From positions 529,718 to 593,717 of the forward strand of contig KZ111151.1 in assembly GCA_002077045.2 (NCBI GenBank): DNA of 64,000 nucleotides. Reading direction: 5' to 3'. The notes under the pieces are model-generated. The model saw nothing but the letters and a program-made list of their open reading frames with translations. It ran no database searches and was not told where the DNA came from. Shown in pieces: positions 42,521 through 54,882 of the stretch; position 1 is the first letter of the stretch, and each line of letters starts with the position of its first letter. The stretch comes from Rachicladosporium sp. CCFEE 5018. Its lineage: Eukaryota; Ascomycota; Dothideomycetes; Cladosporiales; Cladosporiaceae. The position numbers and the translations under genes are program-made.

Positions 42521-43565
42521 GCTTGCGCCATGGATGAAGGATGCGGTAAATGCCGCTTGCGTAGCAGTACATCACTCGTCGTGAGTGATACGATGGTGTG
42601 GAACGTAGCTGCGATGACGATGGACGCGATGCATTGGCCATGTCGAAGGCTCTGCGGAGACTAGCACTTGATCCGGCTCGAGCGAGATTTGAACAGCGAA
42701 TGCTCAAGGGTGTCGCGATGTTGACGCAATGGCAGGGCTCGGACTCAGATCTGGTGGTTATTGTTCGCTAGTGTTGTGTCTGGTAGCACGACAGTCGGTG
42801 ATCGTGGACCCTGATGTCTAAGGACTTGGGACTTCGTTACCGTTGTCGCTGCTTTTCTCCATGGGATCGAATGTGAGCGACCGTGGCCATGGAGCTGGGT
42901 ATATGAGCACTGTAGGAGACGATACACATGCACATAAACGCTACACATCTTCGCATAGGCTTACACGCGCTATTCTGATTACAATGTCGTCACGGTTCGT
43001 TTCTTGGTAAAAGTGACCACGCTCAAGCCATTCATCGCAGCCATCGCTCATGAAGGACGGTCGAAATAGGTAATATATCAACATCAGCGCCATCGCGCCT
43101 TCGGATCATCTCTAACATTCCGCATACAACCCTGTGCTTCTATCCGCCGAGCCGTAACACAATATATACACTTCAGAGTCCTGCGAGAATGTTGCCAAGT
43201 GAGAAGATAACCTCAACCCCAACCACATTTGCGCATCTCTAACCCTACACCGCACGACCACGGCGAGAATCAACATGGCATGGAGACAGGCCTGTAACTG
43301 ACGGGTGTAAATCATAGGTCTCAGAATTCCCATACATTTAGAAGAGCGTGGGATAGGAAGCAGTGAAGTGAAGACAGCAATGCAGCCCAATGACCGCTTG
43401 CTTTGCTGAACTTGTCGAAAACGCTGCCTGCTATCGACAAGGGGGTATCTCGCTCCCTGCATACAGTTCGTCTTCCAACAGACGTCATCCATCCAACAGC
43501 GCATCCTGAAGCTGTCCATGGGGTATACGAAACGCCTGCCACTGTTCCCATCCTAACCCGCAACC
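42521..43565. other. Convergent 3' region between ALF1 and MIF2
   Basis: About 1 kb between two stop codons. Short frames only, no recognisable gene or repeat. Confidence 0.45.
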
Positions 43566-45945
43566 CTAGCTCTGAGCCTCAATCTCACACCCTTGCGCGA
43601 AGAATACCCGCGCGGTCTTCGTGCGGGACTCGTTCGTGATGCTGTAGATGTTGCCTGTCCGATGTCAGCACTTGCCCATCTCCCCATCCAACCCTCACTC
43701 AGGAAAACTCGCCTCTCGGCACGACCCAAACCCCGCCTTTGGAGATCGCAAACTCATTCATGCCATCCTCTTCCTGCCCCTCCCCACTTCCTGTCCTCCT
43801 CCTCCCTGCCCCTTTCCCGTCCCCGGGGCCTGGTCCGACGCGTACACCGACTTTGCCCTCGTGCACGAAAAACACCATCTGCATCTTCCGTGCGTTCTTT
43901 GCGCGTTTCTCGCCGCGTGGAGGGATTTCCACGATCCCGGAGCCGAAGAAGGGGAGCGTGAGGATTTTGGCGTAGCTGAATGCTGAGCCGGGGACGGGGT
44001 GGGGGAGAAGGGCAGAGGGCGCGAATGCGAGGTCTGAGAGCCATGTCAGCTGGGTGTGAGGTATAGGGGAGGAAAGGGAGACGCGTACCTTCGCGGACTG
44101 TGAAGTCTGGGTTCGCGGCTTGGAGGCTGGGGTCCCAGGCTGCTACTGTGCCTGCCACGACGCCGAGGGACTCTTCCCAGTCGTCTGGTAGGAGGGACTC
44201 CTCGCCACTTTCCTCCTCATCTCCCTCTTCCACGTCGCTCAACCCTCCCCCTCGTGCAGCTTTCCGACTCTTCCGCTTCTTACCCCTCGCCTTCGTCTTC
44301 TTCGGCGTCTTCACCTCATCCGCCCTTATCACGCCCTCAACCTCGCCGTTCTTCCATACATACGCCTCACCCGCCCAATGTTTCAACGGCGCCAGGATCG
44401 GGCGACCGGAGCGGGAAACTCGCTGCTGAGCGTCTTCGAAAGGCGTGCTGGCGCGGAGGGCAACGTTGCTAACGCTGCCGGCGCGCTTACTCGGGCTTCG
44501 AGGAGGGGCGGAGGCGGATTTCGATCGGCCGGGAGAAAATGTGGGCACGCGGCGGATCTGAGTATTCGGATCTCGTTCGCGAGGAGCGCGGGGTTTGGGT
44601 GCCTTGGTTTTGCGGGGGTTGGCGGGCGAGGGATGGAGGACTGGAGCGGCGTCTTCATCCTCATCGTCATCTTCTTCGATGGAGATGTGCGTGGGATCTG
44701 CTTCTTCATCGTCGTCTGAGGGGTGGTGGTCGGACTCGGGCGGCGGGATGAAGATATCCGAGTGATCCAGAAGTGCTGGGTCGATAGTGGCGTCGCGTGG
44801 GTCAGGAGAGTCGCGGAGGACTGTTACGGAGGACTTCCCTTGGCGGCCGCGAGGGCGTTTGTTGGATGTTGTGGAGAGTTGGGAGATGCTGTTGTCGATT
44901 TGCGAGACGCTGTCATCAATCGCGTTCGTCTCGTCTCCGACACTGGCTCGTGTGCGCTTTCTGCTGTTTGATGCCTGGGGTGCCAGAGGCGTGGAATCTT
45001 GACCAGCATGCCGCGTCTGCTTCGCCTTTGGTTCTGACTTTCGCGTCGCTGACCACGCTAAGAAGCTCTCCGCAGATGCCAGCGCTTCCTGTATACTCTT
45101 GTTCGCAGACCCAAGCTCTGGCTCCCGCTCATAGTCATCGTTGAACATGATCGGCTGATCATCGACAAGCTGCTGGTTCAGCAAGTCCTGCTCCTCATCT
45201 GCACCTGCGTCCGCGAATGAAGGCAGCTTGGGCAGACTGCCAGCCTTACTAGCGCTCTCCCCAGCTGCTGCACTTGACATGAACGGGTCCTGTCGCGCGC
45301 TTCCTACCGATCGCCTCAACGTCCGCTTCGGCTTGAAGGGACTGACATCCTCGATACTCATGCGCACTCCATGCCGATTGTTGAAGTCGATCTTGCGGTT
45401 TGCCGGCGCATGCGATGTTCCAGCTGGACTGATATCGCTGGCGGGCGGGAAATCTGTGCTACGCGATTGCGGCTTCGAAGAGGACATTCGCTTGGGCGAG
45501 CCGATGTTGGTGTGCTTCGGCGTTGAAGCTCGTGGTGGTGGAAGGCGAGGCGTCTTGCGCATGTGAAGGGTAGTATCGACATCGCGCCCGGAGCCTGTAC
45601 TTTGTCAGTCCTGCCCATGCCCATACTATGATTCCAATCATAACACTCACTCTCCTGCATCCCCTCAGAGCTGATCACCACATATCCCTTCGCTTGCGGC
45701 GATCGCTGCGGCGACTTCACAGGCGATGAGAAGATGCCCGCCATGGGTTCCATGCCATGCTCATCGCGCAGTCCAGTGTCCTTGAGCGTGATGCCCGTTT
45801 TCCTGTCCCGTCGTCAGTCCCGCCGTGTGCATCCTCAGTTCATATCCACTCACCGCCCAACTTTGCCAACATCAAAGTACTGGTTCCCTGTCCTTCCCTT
45901 GCGTCCAGGCGTGTGCTGCTGCGACGGCGTTTTCCTCGGCTCCAT
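43566..45945 (-). CDS. MIF2: Inner kinetochore protein Mif2 (CENP-C)
   Basis: Five exons (45945-45854, 45802-45651, 45594-44089, 44033-43713, 43654-43566) give 719 residues. The N-terminus NQYFDVGKVGRKTGITLKDT, then GLRDEHGMEPMAGIFSSPVK, is the Mif2 N-terminal block and lies in the first two exons. A long acidic, low-complexity middle follows. The CENP-C motif RVSRSGRPILAPLKHWAGE is around residues 473-491, ending in Trp as required to bind the CENP-A C-terminus. The C-terminal cupin dimerisation domain runs from PHPVPGSAFSYAKILTLPFF to NIYSITNESRTKTARVFFAQ. The last intron starts with GC (GCGAGT) instead of GT. Mif2 connects CENP-A nucleosomes to the outer kinetochore. Confidence 0.94.
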
Positions 45946-46366
45946 CTCGACCGTCTTCGTCACTGACGCGCCGCGTGCCGGCGGCACGTTTTCCTTGCCC
46001 AGCTCCAGCTTGTCGAATGTGAGGGTCGCAATGGTATTGTGAGCTTTACTGAGTGAGCGACAGTGCCAATATAGATACGCGACGATTCAAATGCTTGCTG
46101 GCGCAAAGTGCTGCACTCTGAAGTGCGTTGCTACCAGGATGTTTGTTGACACTTTGACGGATACTTCCGTAGCGGGAGTGGTTCCGCATACAAACCCCAC
46201 CTTGAGACGCCATTGGCCATGCGAAACAGCAAGAGCATCTCTCACAGCAAATACACCTTTCTTATGCTCCCATAACACCACTCCCACACCAAGTACCCAC
46301 ACCCTCTCCACCCCCGAGAGCCGTCCTCCCCCTCTCTCCCCTCCTTCTGCTCCCACACCATCAACA
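45946..46366. other. Divergent promoter between MIF2 and the small membrane protein gene
   Basis: 421 bp. Contains GACGCG and TACGCG strings but no exact ACGCGT box. Nothing else recognised. Confidence 0.4.
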
Positions 46367-46975
46367 ATGTCCCCCATCCCCCTCTCCCCACCCCGCCTAA
46401 TCCACGCCCTCCAAACCCTCCTAGCCCTCTACACGGCCCAAAAATCCTACATCGCAATCTCAAACCTGCAAACCTACGAGTCCGCCACGGAGAAAGCAGC
46501 GAAATACTCCAAGACTGTCGAAAATGAGCTGTGGAAAACGAGGAAGACGCAGGGAGTGGGTGGTGTGATGGTATGTTGGCTTTTCGTTGCTCGGTGTTGA
46601 ATTGCTGGGAGGCGATTATGGTCATGTTAGGTGGGTGGGCTGACGGGTGTGCTGCAGGTTGTGCTGAGCTTAGTGACGAGCACGCTGTTGTTTCTGGATC
46701 CGCATTTCTTGCCTCGATGGGCTATGTACACGACCACCCCCGCCCTGCTGCTCTCTCACGTCTTCGCACGGAAATACATTGCCTCCTACTGGGCGCCTTC
46801 GGATGGCAAGACATCTGGTGTTCGGATCCCGGCGCCAGGGATGAGCGAGTACAATGAGGCGAGTAAGGCGACTGAGGGACTGCTGCAAGGGCTGCAGTGG
46901 CTGGAGTGGAGTTGGCTGGCGGCTGCTGCCGCGGGAGGGGTGCTGGGGTACGGCGACGTCACATTACGAGGCTAA
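46367..46975 (+). CDS. Small predicted membrane protein
   Basis: Two exons, 46367-46570 and 46658-46975, give 173 residues with a phase-0 intron (GTATGT...CAG). The N-terminal segment LIHALQTLLALYTAQKSY is amphipathic or membrane-bound, followed by a charged region with KAAKYSKTVENELWKTRKTQ. After the splice come two hydrophobic segments, VVLSLVTSTLLFLDP and MYTTTPALLLSHVFARKYI, and near the C-terminus WSWLAAAAAGGVLGYG. I do not recognise the family. Splicing keeps the hydrophobic pattern continuous, supporting it as a real gene. Function unknown. Confidence 0.6.
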
Positions 46976-47072
46976 ACTACCTCACGCTTCCGTTCCACCA
47001 CCTCTCGCTCCCTTTCCACTCGCAGAACCCTTCGCAACGAACCTCCGGCTTCGCCACCACGACAGCGACACC

Positions 47073-49281
47073 CTACGTCAACAAATCCAACACCCCCTCC
47101 AAAACCCTCTCCCTATACCGCTCCATCTCCCCCTTAGCAAGCATAGTCCCAAACTCCAACGCCCTGCACCTCCCGCGCCAATCAATCTCCCCATCCGCCC
47201 CCCTCCCAGCCTCCTCCCAAGCCTCACCGCCGCTTCTCGTCCCCGCCGCTAAACCCCGCCGCTCATAGCTCAGCCTCGCGCCTCTGGACGCCAAGCCATC
47301 GAGATCGAAGGCCTCGTTGTGCAGGCCTGAGAGGCGGGTTAAGGGAAGGCGGGAAGCGGCGGTGAGGGCCGTGGAGAGGACGAGGTTGTGGATGTCTGCT
47401 TCTGCGTCTGAGGCGGCGGAGGCGCGGGTGATAGTTGGGGAGGGGAGGGAGAGGTCTGAGAGGGTGAATGTGGCTGTGCAGGCGCCGAGGGTGGCGGTCC
47501 AGGTCAGGTCGAAGACTTCTCTTATACTCGCAGCATCACTCGGTTGAGGAGGCGGCAGGGTGGAGGAGGGGGAGATTATCTCCTCGTACCCGTCTGCCGA
47601 CATGCGGAAGCGGGTTGTTAGCTAACTTCTTACGGGACCCAGAGGCGGCGCCGGGGGGTATGTTGAGTTGATCGCCGAGGGCTAGCCAGGAGGCTGCGGT
47701 TGTGAGGGTGTTGGTTGCGCGGGTTGTGGAGTGAGAGGGTGAGGTTGTGAGGAGGCGGGAGAGGATTACTTCGGCCAACGCTTTGGCTTCTGTTGAAGTT
47801 AGGCGATTTGCTCGGCCTGTCAGCTGGGCGCGGAGGAGGTCGGTGGTTAGGACGCGATGGAGGGTTTCGCGGGTGAATGGCAGCGCGTCTGAACTTTGCC
47901 CGGTGTACGACATCATCGCTGTCGGCGCGGGTAGACTGGCCATACTCTCTGGCGTGAACGAGACACCCCGACCTTCACTCTCCGAAGCTGCTACTTCGCC
48001 TCCGTTCACAGTCACCACAGGTGGTGGTGGCGTGGCCAGTCTCACAGGGCCTCCAGTATGCTGCGGTACTTGCAGACTCAGCCGGTGTCCTCGACTCCCA
48101 CCAGCGCTCTGTGGCTGCTGCAGTGGCGGTGGCGGCATATCAACATCCTCTGGTGTCGCCGCTATCGCGTCCGCGCTGGGCGACATGGACGATGCTCCCA
48201 GCCTGCTCGCTGGGAAGGCCGAGAATGGACTCGGCTCTGTCGCCAACGGCCGCGAAGCTGGTGGTCTGCCTCTTGGTCTGCCGCCTGTTGGAGTCGAGGA
48301 AGGCCATGCGCTAGACACTGCCGGACCGTGCTTGCGCTTTCTCTTCGCAGTCGACGGCGTGATGGCGGACTGTGGCTCGTTGGCGAATGCTGGGTCGAGA
48401 TGCGTGCCTCCAGGGTGCGCGGTCATCGGATGAGGCGTAGCTGGCGTGATGGCAGAGTTCGGTGCCTGCCATCGCAGGTGCTGAGCCACTGATGGGGTAA
48501 TAGCGGAATGCGAAGAAGCCAGCTGCGCACTCGGCCAGTGATGGAAAGGCTGTGGATGCGACGACACAGCCGTCCAAGGATCATGCTGCTGAGCCCCAGG
48601 ATGCGCAGACATCGGCATCGCTGATCTCGGATACGCCGAAGCAGGATCCATACCACTCGCCCTCGCCTGCTTCGCCCTCGCCTCATTCTCCTCATCCCGC
48701 TCAACATCCGAGTTCCTGCGTCTTCCACGCTTCGGCCTAAACGACGGGTCCAGTGCCCTTACCGCAAGATCCTCCTCAGTAGGCACCTGATCCCTCCCCC
48801 CAGCCGGATACGGATGATCCGGATGCGGGATCTCGAGAAAATAAGCATGTTGCTTGCCGAGCAGATACTCGAAAAAAGCATCTATATGCATCGCGCGCAT
48901 CCATCGCTTACAGCGCACCGTGTACTGCGCGATCTTCTGCACGGACTGGCCTTTCGCTGTGTCTGGGGGCTCGACGCCGAGATCTTGCGCAAGTTGGTTC
49001 CAGCTTGCGATTTCTTTGGCGTCGAGCTGTTTGACTAGTTGCCAGAGGCGGAAGGTGGAGAAGTCTTTGCCGTCGCTTTTGGGTGGGGTGTTGAAGTTTG
49101 TGGTTAGTTGGGTGGTGTCGACGTCGAGGGGGAATTGGGGGTTGCAGTAGAGGATGAAGTGAACGTAGGAAGTCGCTAGGTTTTCCTCGGTTACGTCTTG
49201 GGAGGGTAGAGATCGGTCCCGGGGTTGAAAGAAGTGGGTTGCTTGTAGCTCCATGCTTTGGTCGTAGTAGGTAGTTGACAT
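47073..49281 (-). CDS. ARS-binding protein 2 (Abp2 family)
   Basis: Two exons, 49281-47634 and 47593-47073, give 722 residues. The 40-nt intron (GTAAGA donor, GCTAAC branch, CAG acceptor) links what otherwise look like two genes. The N-terminal domain DFSTFRLWQLVKQLDAKEI, then LAQDLGVEPPDTAKGQSVQK, CKRWMRAMHIDAFFEYLLGK and HAYFLEIPHPD, matches the fungal ARS-binding protein 2 family. A long Ser/Pro/Ala-rich linker follows, then LHRVLTTDLLRAQLTGR. After the splice, IREVFDLTWTATLGACTATF fits the family's C-terminal beta-rich block. Abp2 was described in fission yeast as binding replication origin sequences. Role here inferred from the family. Confidence 0.85.
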
Positions 49282-50004
49282 TGAGAGGAATTCTTTATCG
49301 CCCGTCAGAAAGATCGATCGCTATGTCCTTGAACCTCGCAGGCCTCCCGGACAGCTTGATCGTTGGTAATGGCGGGTATGGCCGAGACTGGCCAACTTCC
49401 ACAGAATTTGACGGGGACTATCGAGTACCCTCTCACAGCTCGAGCTCTAGAGGTCATGGATGCATATGTCGACTCCGAGCATAAAGTAGATTTTGAGACG
49501 TAATTAGTACCGTATCGTCTCGTTTCGTTTGCGTCGTCCCTGGGAAATGGAGCTTGAATTTCCTGCCGCGAAGACCCGTAGCGCCTTACAAACCCGCGTC
49601 CTCGTTCCTACTCCCGCGTCAGAGAGACAAGCAAGCACTAATGCCTCCTCGAGAAGAGCGTGCTCAAGTATTGAGCAGCAAAATTCCCAATATACATAGC
49701 TAATATGATGAACATTAGGAGCTGAAGTCGAGTTCCGGGCAACGTGGGCCGTGCGCCTAGCAGTGGTGCAGCTTGGCAAGCCTCGTTTCATACACGAAAG
49801 GCAATGTTCAACTTGTGGTTTCAGGTGTCGAGAAAGCACATGCGACAGTGCAATGGCAGTGATCGATATATGAAGGTCTGAGTGATACAGACGATGCGGT
49901 CTTGAACGGCTATGCATGGCCGTGACTGCATATTCGGCGAGCTCGGCGTGTTCGATCTCTACTAGTGATACAGGTCGTTACATATTCTGGTCATGTCACG
50001 ATCA
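49282..50004. other. Intergenic region upstream of the Abp2-type gene
   Basis: 723 bp between the Abp2-type start and the GCP2 stop. Short frames only. Confidence 0.4.
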
Positions 50005-52921
50005 TTAAATCCCATCACCGACCCCCGGCCCCCGTCTCCCAAACCCTCCTCCCACATCCCCACCCTCAGCAGCCATACTCAGCCTCGCACACAACCCCAA
50101 AAATCCCACCGTCTCTGTCGCAGCAAGATAATTCAGCGCGTCTAGCAGAATCTTCAGATGCCGTGAGAAATGCTGTTCGTACTGTGTGAGAGTGCTGAAG
50201 AGCTTCTCGAGCTTGGCTTCGTCGATAGGTGGAGGAGTGGGAGCTGATGGAGTGGGAGTGAAAGCGGGGGAGGCGGCGTCGAGGGAGCGGGTCAGGGAGG
50301 CGGTGTAGTTGGCGAACATTAGGCAGGTGGATGTTACTTTGGAATTGATCTGAAGAAGTCGAGTCAGTTGTTACCCTACGATTGCACGGAACAGATTGCG
50401 CATTCACTCCAAGAAAGACTTACTCGTAGAAGCTTGGCGTTGGTCAGCATGCACTCTTTCAGACATGTTGCGAGGAAGTCGACGTGATCCTGCATCAGCT
50501 CGTCGACAGTTCTTCGAGCGGTGTTCGGCTCGCCGCCTGAGGTCTGGGCAGCAGTCGCGCTATCTTCTGAGGAAGCTTCGAGCCTAGACATGAAGGCCCG
50601 CCAGTGTGGCTCGATGACTTCAGCAGTGCAGCAGTAGAGAAGTTGTTGCGTGAACGTCAGCATGCGAGACCTGTATGTAAATCAGCAAGCGACCGACGGA
50701 GCAACTTTCAGGTCCAATCATACCGTAAAGTCCACGCGCGCTTCTTCCATAGCTCGATCTTCGGGTTGCCTGTCTTCCGTCGCCAGATGCCAACGTCCCT
50801 ACTCTTCGCGCCCTTGGCAGCACCGGCAACACTACCGCCAATGCCTCCAGCATCCGTCCAGGAGTTGATGAGCTGCCCCTCCAGATGTTTCAGGCCTAGC
50901 AGATATCGGAACAGTAACTGATACCTCGTGAGCGTCACCCTCGAGATGATCAGACTTAACGGGAACGGCACGCCAAAGTCCAGTGTCAATGCTTCGTGCG
51001 CGGCGATTTCCTTGTCGTCCTTCCCACTCACGCTGCCTTCAGGCGCTGGCGTGTAGCTATTCGTCAGACTCGTGGCATCAGCGTCCATGCCCTGCACGTT
51101 GACTACTCGCATCAGCCAGCCCACCAGTCCTGTCTCTGACATACTGATGCGGACATCTTCTTTGAATGGATCATCCGACGCTATCGAGCCGGGTGTGTGC
51201 AAGACAAGATCAAGTAGTGACTGCAGCTTGCCTACATTCGCAGACTTGGCAGACTTGCGGAGTTCGGAGTGGGAGAGCTCGAGGAAGTAAGTGAACCAGT
51301 CGCTGCGATCCAGGAAGAAGTAGTGCTTCAGACTTCGGAGGCGCTGGGGCAGCTGATGTGTCGTGAGCAGCAATGCCATCAATGCGCGGTTGGCATCTAT
51401 GTAGGCAGTGTTGACATTCGAGAGAAATGCTGGAGCGAAGATGTCGTGTGGAACATTGGCGGAGGCGGAGAGATCGGTGCTGAATGTTGAACTGAAGACT
51501 GCGCCGGTCGAGCATTCTCGCACGACATTGAGGTATTTGCCAGCAAGGAGCACACGATCTTTGACGGACTCGAGCTGTATGGGCACAAGCTCTGGCCGCA
51601 ACGTGTAGCGCTTCTCCCAATATTCGTCTGTGTAGTCCTGCTCGAGAAGCTCACGTTTGATGGACTTTGTTTCCTTGACCATAAACTCCTGGTGTGGGTC
51701 CTTGACGTTGCCATGGTGAAGCCACTCGTTCAGCATCCGCAGATAGGGCTTCGATGCATCTCTCAGTAACGAAGATAGCAGATCTTTTGCTTGGGGATCA
51801 CCGCTCATGGCCTGTAATCGCCGACTAAGCAATACAAGTAATGCGCCACCTATGCAAGACTTCTTCCCTCTCGTCGAAGCAGCTCCGCCGTCACGCAGAG
51901 ATGCCAAGACGTTCTCGAACTCATCCTCGTCATCCTCGTCAGATTCGTTGTCGTCAGAAGTAGCGCCAAGTAGTCCGTTTTCCTTCAGTACTTCCTGCGC
52001 TAGGGTGTACACATGGGACAGGACGTGGGCGCTTTTTCTCAGCTGCAGGGACATTTGATGCAGGCTGAAGTTGTCGTTATTGAGGAATGCATGCTCCAGC
52101 TGCGCCACAAGTACGAGAAAGTCCTTCTGCAGCTTTCGGACAGCAGAGCACAGGGCATGGCTGACGCTGCCATACTCATTCCTGCTCATCACATCGCCAA
52201 ATGCGTCCAGCGCGCAGGCGTGTGTTGCTGTCTTGAGCACTTGCATAGCCAGATCGCGAAGACTCGGATCGATGCCAGATGCTATCGTGTATCGTGGTCC
52301 AACCAAGCGGCTCTGTTCATCGAAGGGGTCATACGGCTCGTGTGTTGACGTCCGCTGAGTAGCGAATGTGACGTACTGCCCTTCGAAGCCGAGCAGCACG
52401 TACAATAGATCATCCATGAGTGCTCGTTCCTGCTTCTCGAGACTCATGCCAGCCATAGATGGTGGACGCACACTGTCTGGCGCATGCTTGGCCTGTGGAG
52501 GTATCGATATTCGACTGGCCAAGGGAGCATGCATTGGCGTTGGCGGTAGTAGCGTCGCAGTTGGTCTCCATGGCTGTGATGGGGAGACTGGTGCTGTCTT
52601 TGCCGCAGCAGCTTTCGGTGCCGAGTGCTCATCCGGACGTACACTCGGTCTCCGCTGTTCACTTCCATGCGACGGCTGTGATGGGACCTTCGTTCTGCGC
52701 AAAATAGCCTCCTGCTCCAGTACACGCCGTCGCGTGGTCTCTGTAGTCGTCGTAGTGGTCCTCTTCCTATGCACATCCGAGCCATTCGACCTTGTCTCAT
52801 CGATGGACCCTCTGAGCCTCTCTGTCGTAGCACTCGTGGGTCTCGTTGACTGCTGTCGCAAAGCCGCTGACGCTCGACGATCCGCAACAGAGGCGGCGCG
52901 TGCTGGAGGAGTGGCTGCCAT
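50005..52921 (-). CDS. SPC97: Gamma-tubulin complex component 2 (Spc97/Alp4, GCP2)
   Basis: Three exons (52921-50724, 50670-50424, 50349-50005) give 929 residues. The first 150 residues are low complexity. The Spc97/Spc98 domain starts at EKQERALMDDLLYVLLGFEG and contains YTDEYWEKRYTLRPELVP, KYLNVVRECSTG, RALMALLLTTHQLPQRLRSL with KHYFFLDRSDWFTYFLELSH, and LTRYQLLFRYLLGLKHLEGQ. The segment RMLTFTQQLLYCCTAEVIEP followed by HW is nearer GCP2 (EVIEPNW) than GCP3. It forms, with GCP3 and gamma-tubulin, the small complex that nucleates microtubules at spindle pole bodies. The C-terminal two exons are needed for the gamma-tubulin-binding part. Confidence 0.92.
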
Positions 52922-53275
52922 GACTTCGCACGATCATACTCCTCCCAGCGTTCTCCCTTGCTACCAGCGTGACCAATATGCGCACGAGATCGTTCGCTGC
53001 CATTTTGAGATGTATGGTGGGGCAGACGCGTGATAAACATCACAGGTACGCGACAAGGTTCGGCCGGGCGCCGAGCCTCCGAGCGCTTTAAAGTTGACGA
53101 CAGCTCGAACGCCTGGCCGATTACCTGCAAGGCACTCATTTGCACGTGAACACATCAAGAATCAACTAGACCGGTCGCACATTTTCCGAACGTATTGAAT
53201 CGCCGTACACTCGCACATCTCACCTCCTTCGATTCATCTCGTCGATCCCATCCTCCATCCCTCGACTACAGCATC
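52922..53275. other. Divergent promoter between the GCP2 and proteasome alpha-5 genes
   Basis: 354 bp between two ATGs. It contains one exact ACGCGT at 53026-53031 and a TACGCGAC string shortly after. No other element recognised. Confidence 0.45.
53026..53031. promoter_or_regulatory. ACGCGT (MCB-like) box upstream of GCP2
   Basis: An exact ACGCGT lies about 105 nt upstream of the GCP2 start and about 245 nt upstream of the divergent proteasome gene. A single palindromic hexamer is weak evidence, but it is of the same type as the pair upstream of the polymerase delta subunit gene. Confidence 0.3.
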
Positions 53276-54361
53276 ATGTTCATCGCCAGATCAGAGTACG
53301 GTAAGTGAACGATACAGCATTTCTCAAGAGTCTTGACCTCGGGAACGTGCACTGTATAGGTTGATGGCGTTCGACAAACGATCTCAGCGGGATGGACGGT
53401 CTTTATGAGCATACTGCTAACACTGTCATCTCCCAGATCGCGGCATCAAGTTCGTTCGCCTCCAGGAAATGCCATAAAGTTCCTTACTAAATCTTACGTA
53501 GTACATTCTCCCCCGAAGGCCGTCTCTTCCAAGTCGAATACTCCCTCGAAGCTATCAAACTTGGCAGCACAGCGATAGGAATCCAAACAGGCGAGGGTGT
53601 GGTATTAGGCGTGGAGAAGCGAGTGACGAGTACATTGCTCGAGACGAGCTCAGTGGAGAAGATCGTGGAGATAGACAAGCACATTGGATGTGCGATCTCG
53701 GGGTTGCAGGCAGACAGTCGGACATTGATTGAGCATGCAAGGTAAGGATGGCTGCGCACAGCCCGTGGAGAACTCGGCGCTGATGCAGGAACAGAGTGAC
53801 ATCGCAATCGCATGCGTTCAACTACGCAGAGCCGCTGTCGGTAGAGAGCTGCACACAGAGCATATGTGATCTAGCATTACGGTTCGGCGAGGGCGCAGAT
53901 GGAGAGGAGAGCATAATGTCACGGCCGTTCGGTGTGGCATTGCTCATCGGAGGGTGGGATGAGGATGGACCGGCGCTGTGAGTGCTTTCGCATAGTCTCT
54001 GAAGCAAGCGAGCATTGCTGATACTTGTCACAGCTACCACGCCGAGCCGTCAGGAACGTTCTACCGCTACGACGCAAAGGCCATCGGGTCAGGATCAGAG
54101 GGTGCACAGGCTGAGCTCGTGAACGAGTATCATAAGTACGATCTTCTTCTCAGCATCTGTCGAGTAGACCACTGACACTCATCCAGATCACTCACGCTCA
54201 AAGAAGCCGAGAAGCTCGCGTTGCAAACACTGAAGCAAGTCATGGAGGAGAAGCTGGACGCGAAGAACGTGCAGCTTGCAAGTGTGACGAAGGACAAGGG
54301 CTTCCGCATCTACTCGGACGAGGAGATGAAGGAGATTGTCGGCACGCTTGAAAACAACTGA
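53276..54361 (+). CDS. PUP2: 20S proteasome subunit alpha type 5 (Pup2)
   Basis: Six exons (53276-53300, 53437-53449, 53502-53741, 53795-53977, 54034-54135, 54187-54361) give 245 residues. Exon 2 is only 13 nt, a micro-exon coding most of DRGIN. Spliced, the N-terminus is MFIARSEYDRGINTFSPEGR, then LFQVEYSLEAIKLGSTAIGI, the alpha-type signature. Later blocks are EKRVTSTLLETSSVEKIVEI, HIGCAISGLQADSRTLIEHA, RPFGVALLIGGWDEDGPALY and YHAEPSGTFYRYDAKAIGSG. The family position alpha-5 fits the TSPLLE-type TSTLLETSSVEK segment. Structural, non-catalytic subunit of the outer ring. Confidence 0.95.
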
Positions 54362-54882
54362 ACGTGACTGATGTCTGGTAGTCGTTCGTGGCAAGATGTA
54401 CCAGCGACGAAGTGCGACTGGACCTAGGGGGCCGCTTTTCACACTCGACTTTGTAGCGTATCGCTACAGCGGCACAAGGTCGATTAGAATGCAGAGCGCT
54501 GCAAAGGCCGAGCCCAGGAGCCACGACTGGATCTATGTAGCGCGCTAGGCCAAGGCAACGGGAAAAGCGCAGCCGCATAGATAATGCAATGGCAAGCCGA
54601 ACGCTGTGCATTTGAGGCTCTCTTGACTTTCGTACATCCTTCACGTGAAACTCCCACTTGTATCTGGTAAACCTGACTAAGCCAATGCCTTCTCGGATCT
54701 CGCGATTCCGAGCCTCGGCACGATCTTACGCCCGCAAAGAGCGCGTCTTCGATGCAGCAGGACTACGATATGCTGACGCGACCATGGCAGCGCCAACCTC
54801 ATGGCCTTGACGCGGTAAGGCAGCTCTTTCTTCTCCCTTCTGTTTCCTTCACACCATCTCACTCCGACTCTCCACGCCCCTG
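54362..54882. other. Intergenic region between PUP2 and the THEM6-like gene
   Basis: 521 bp in tandem orientation. Nothing recognised. Confidence 0.4.

Noticed and set aside
43754..45562. A 602-residue unspliced model for Mif2
   Set aside because: It starts inside exon 3 and reads through an intron, losing the N-terminal Mif2 block and the true end of the cupin domain.
47073..47603. An independent 176-residue gene on the minus strand
   Set aside because: A 40-nt intron with good donor, branch site and acceptor joins it in phase to the preceding frame, and the combined protein matches the Abp2 family end to end.
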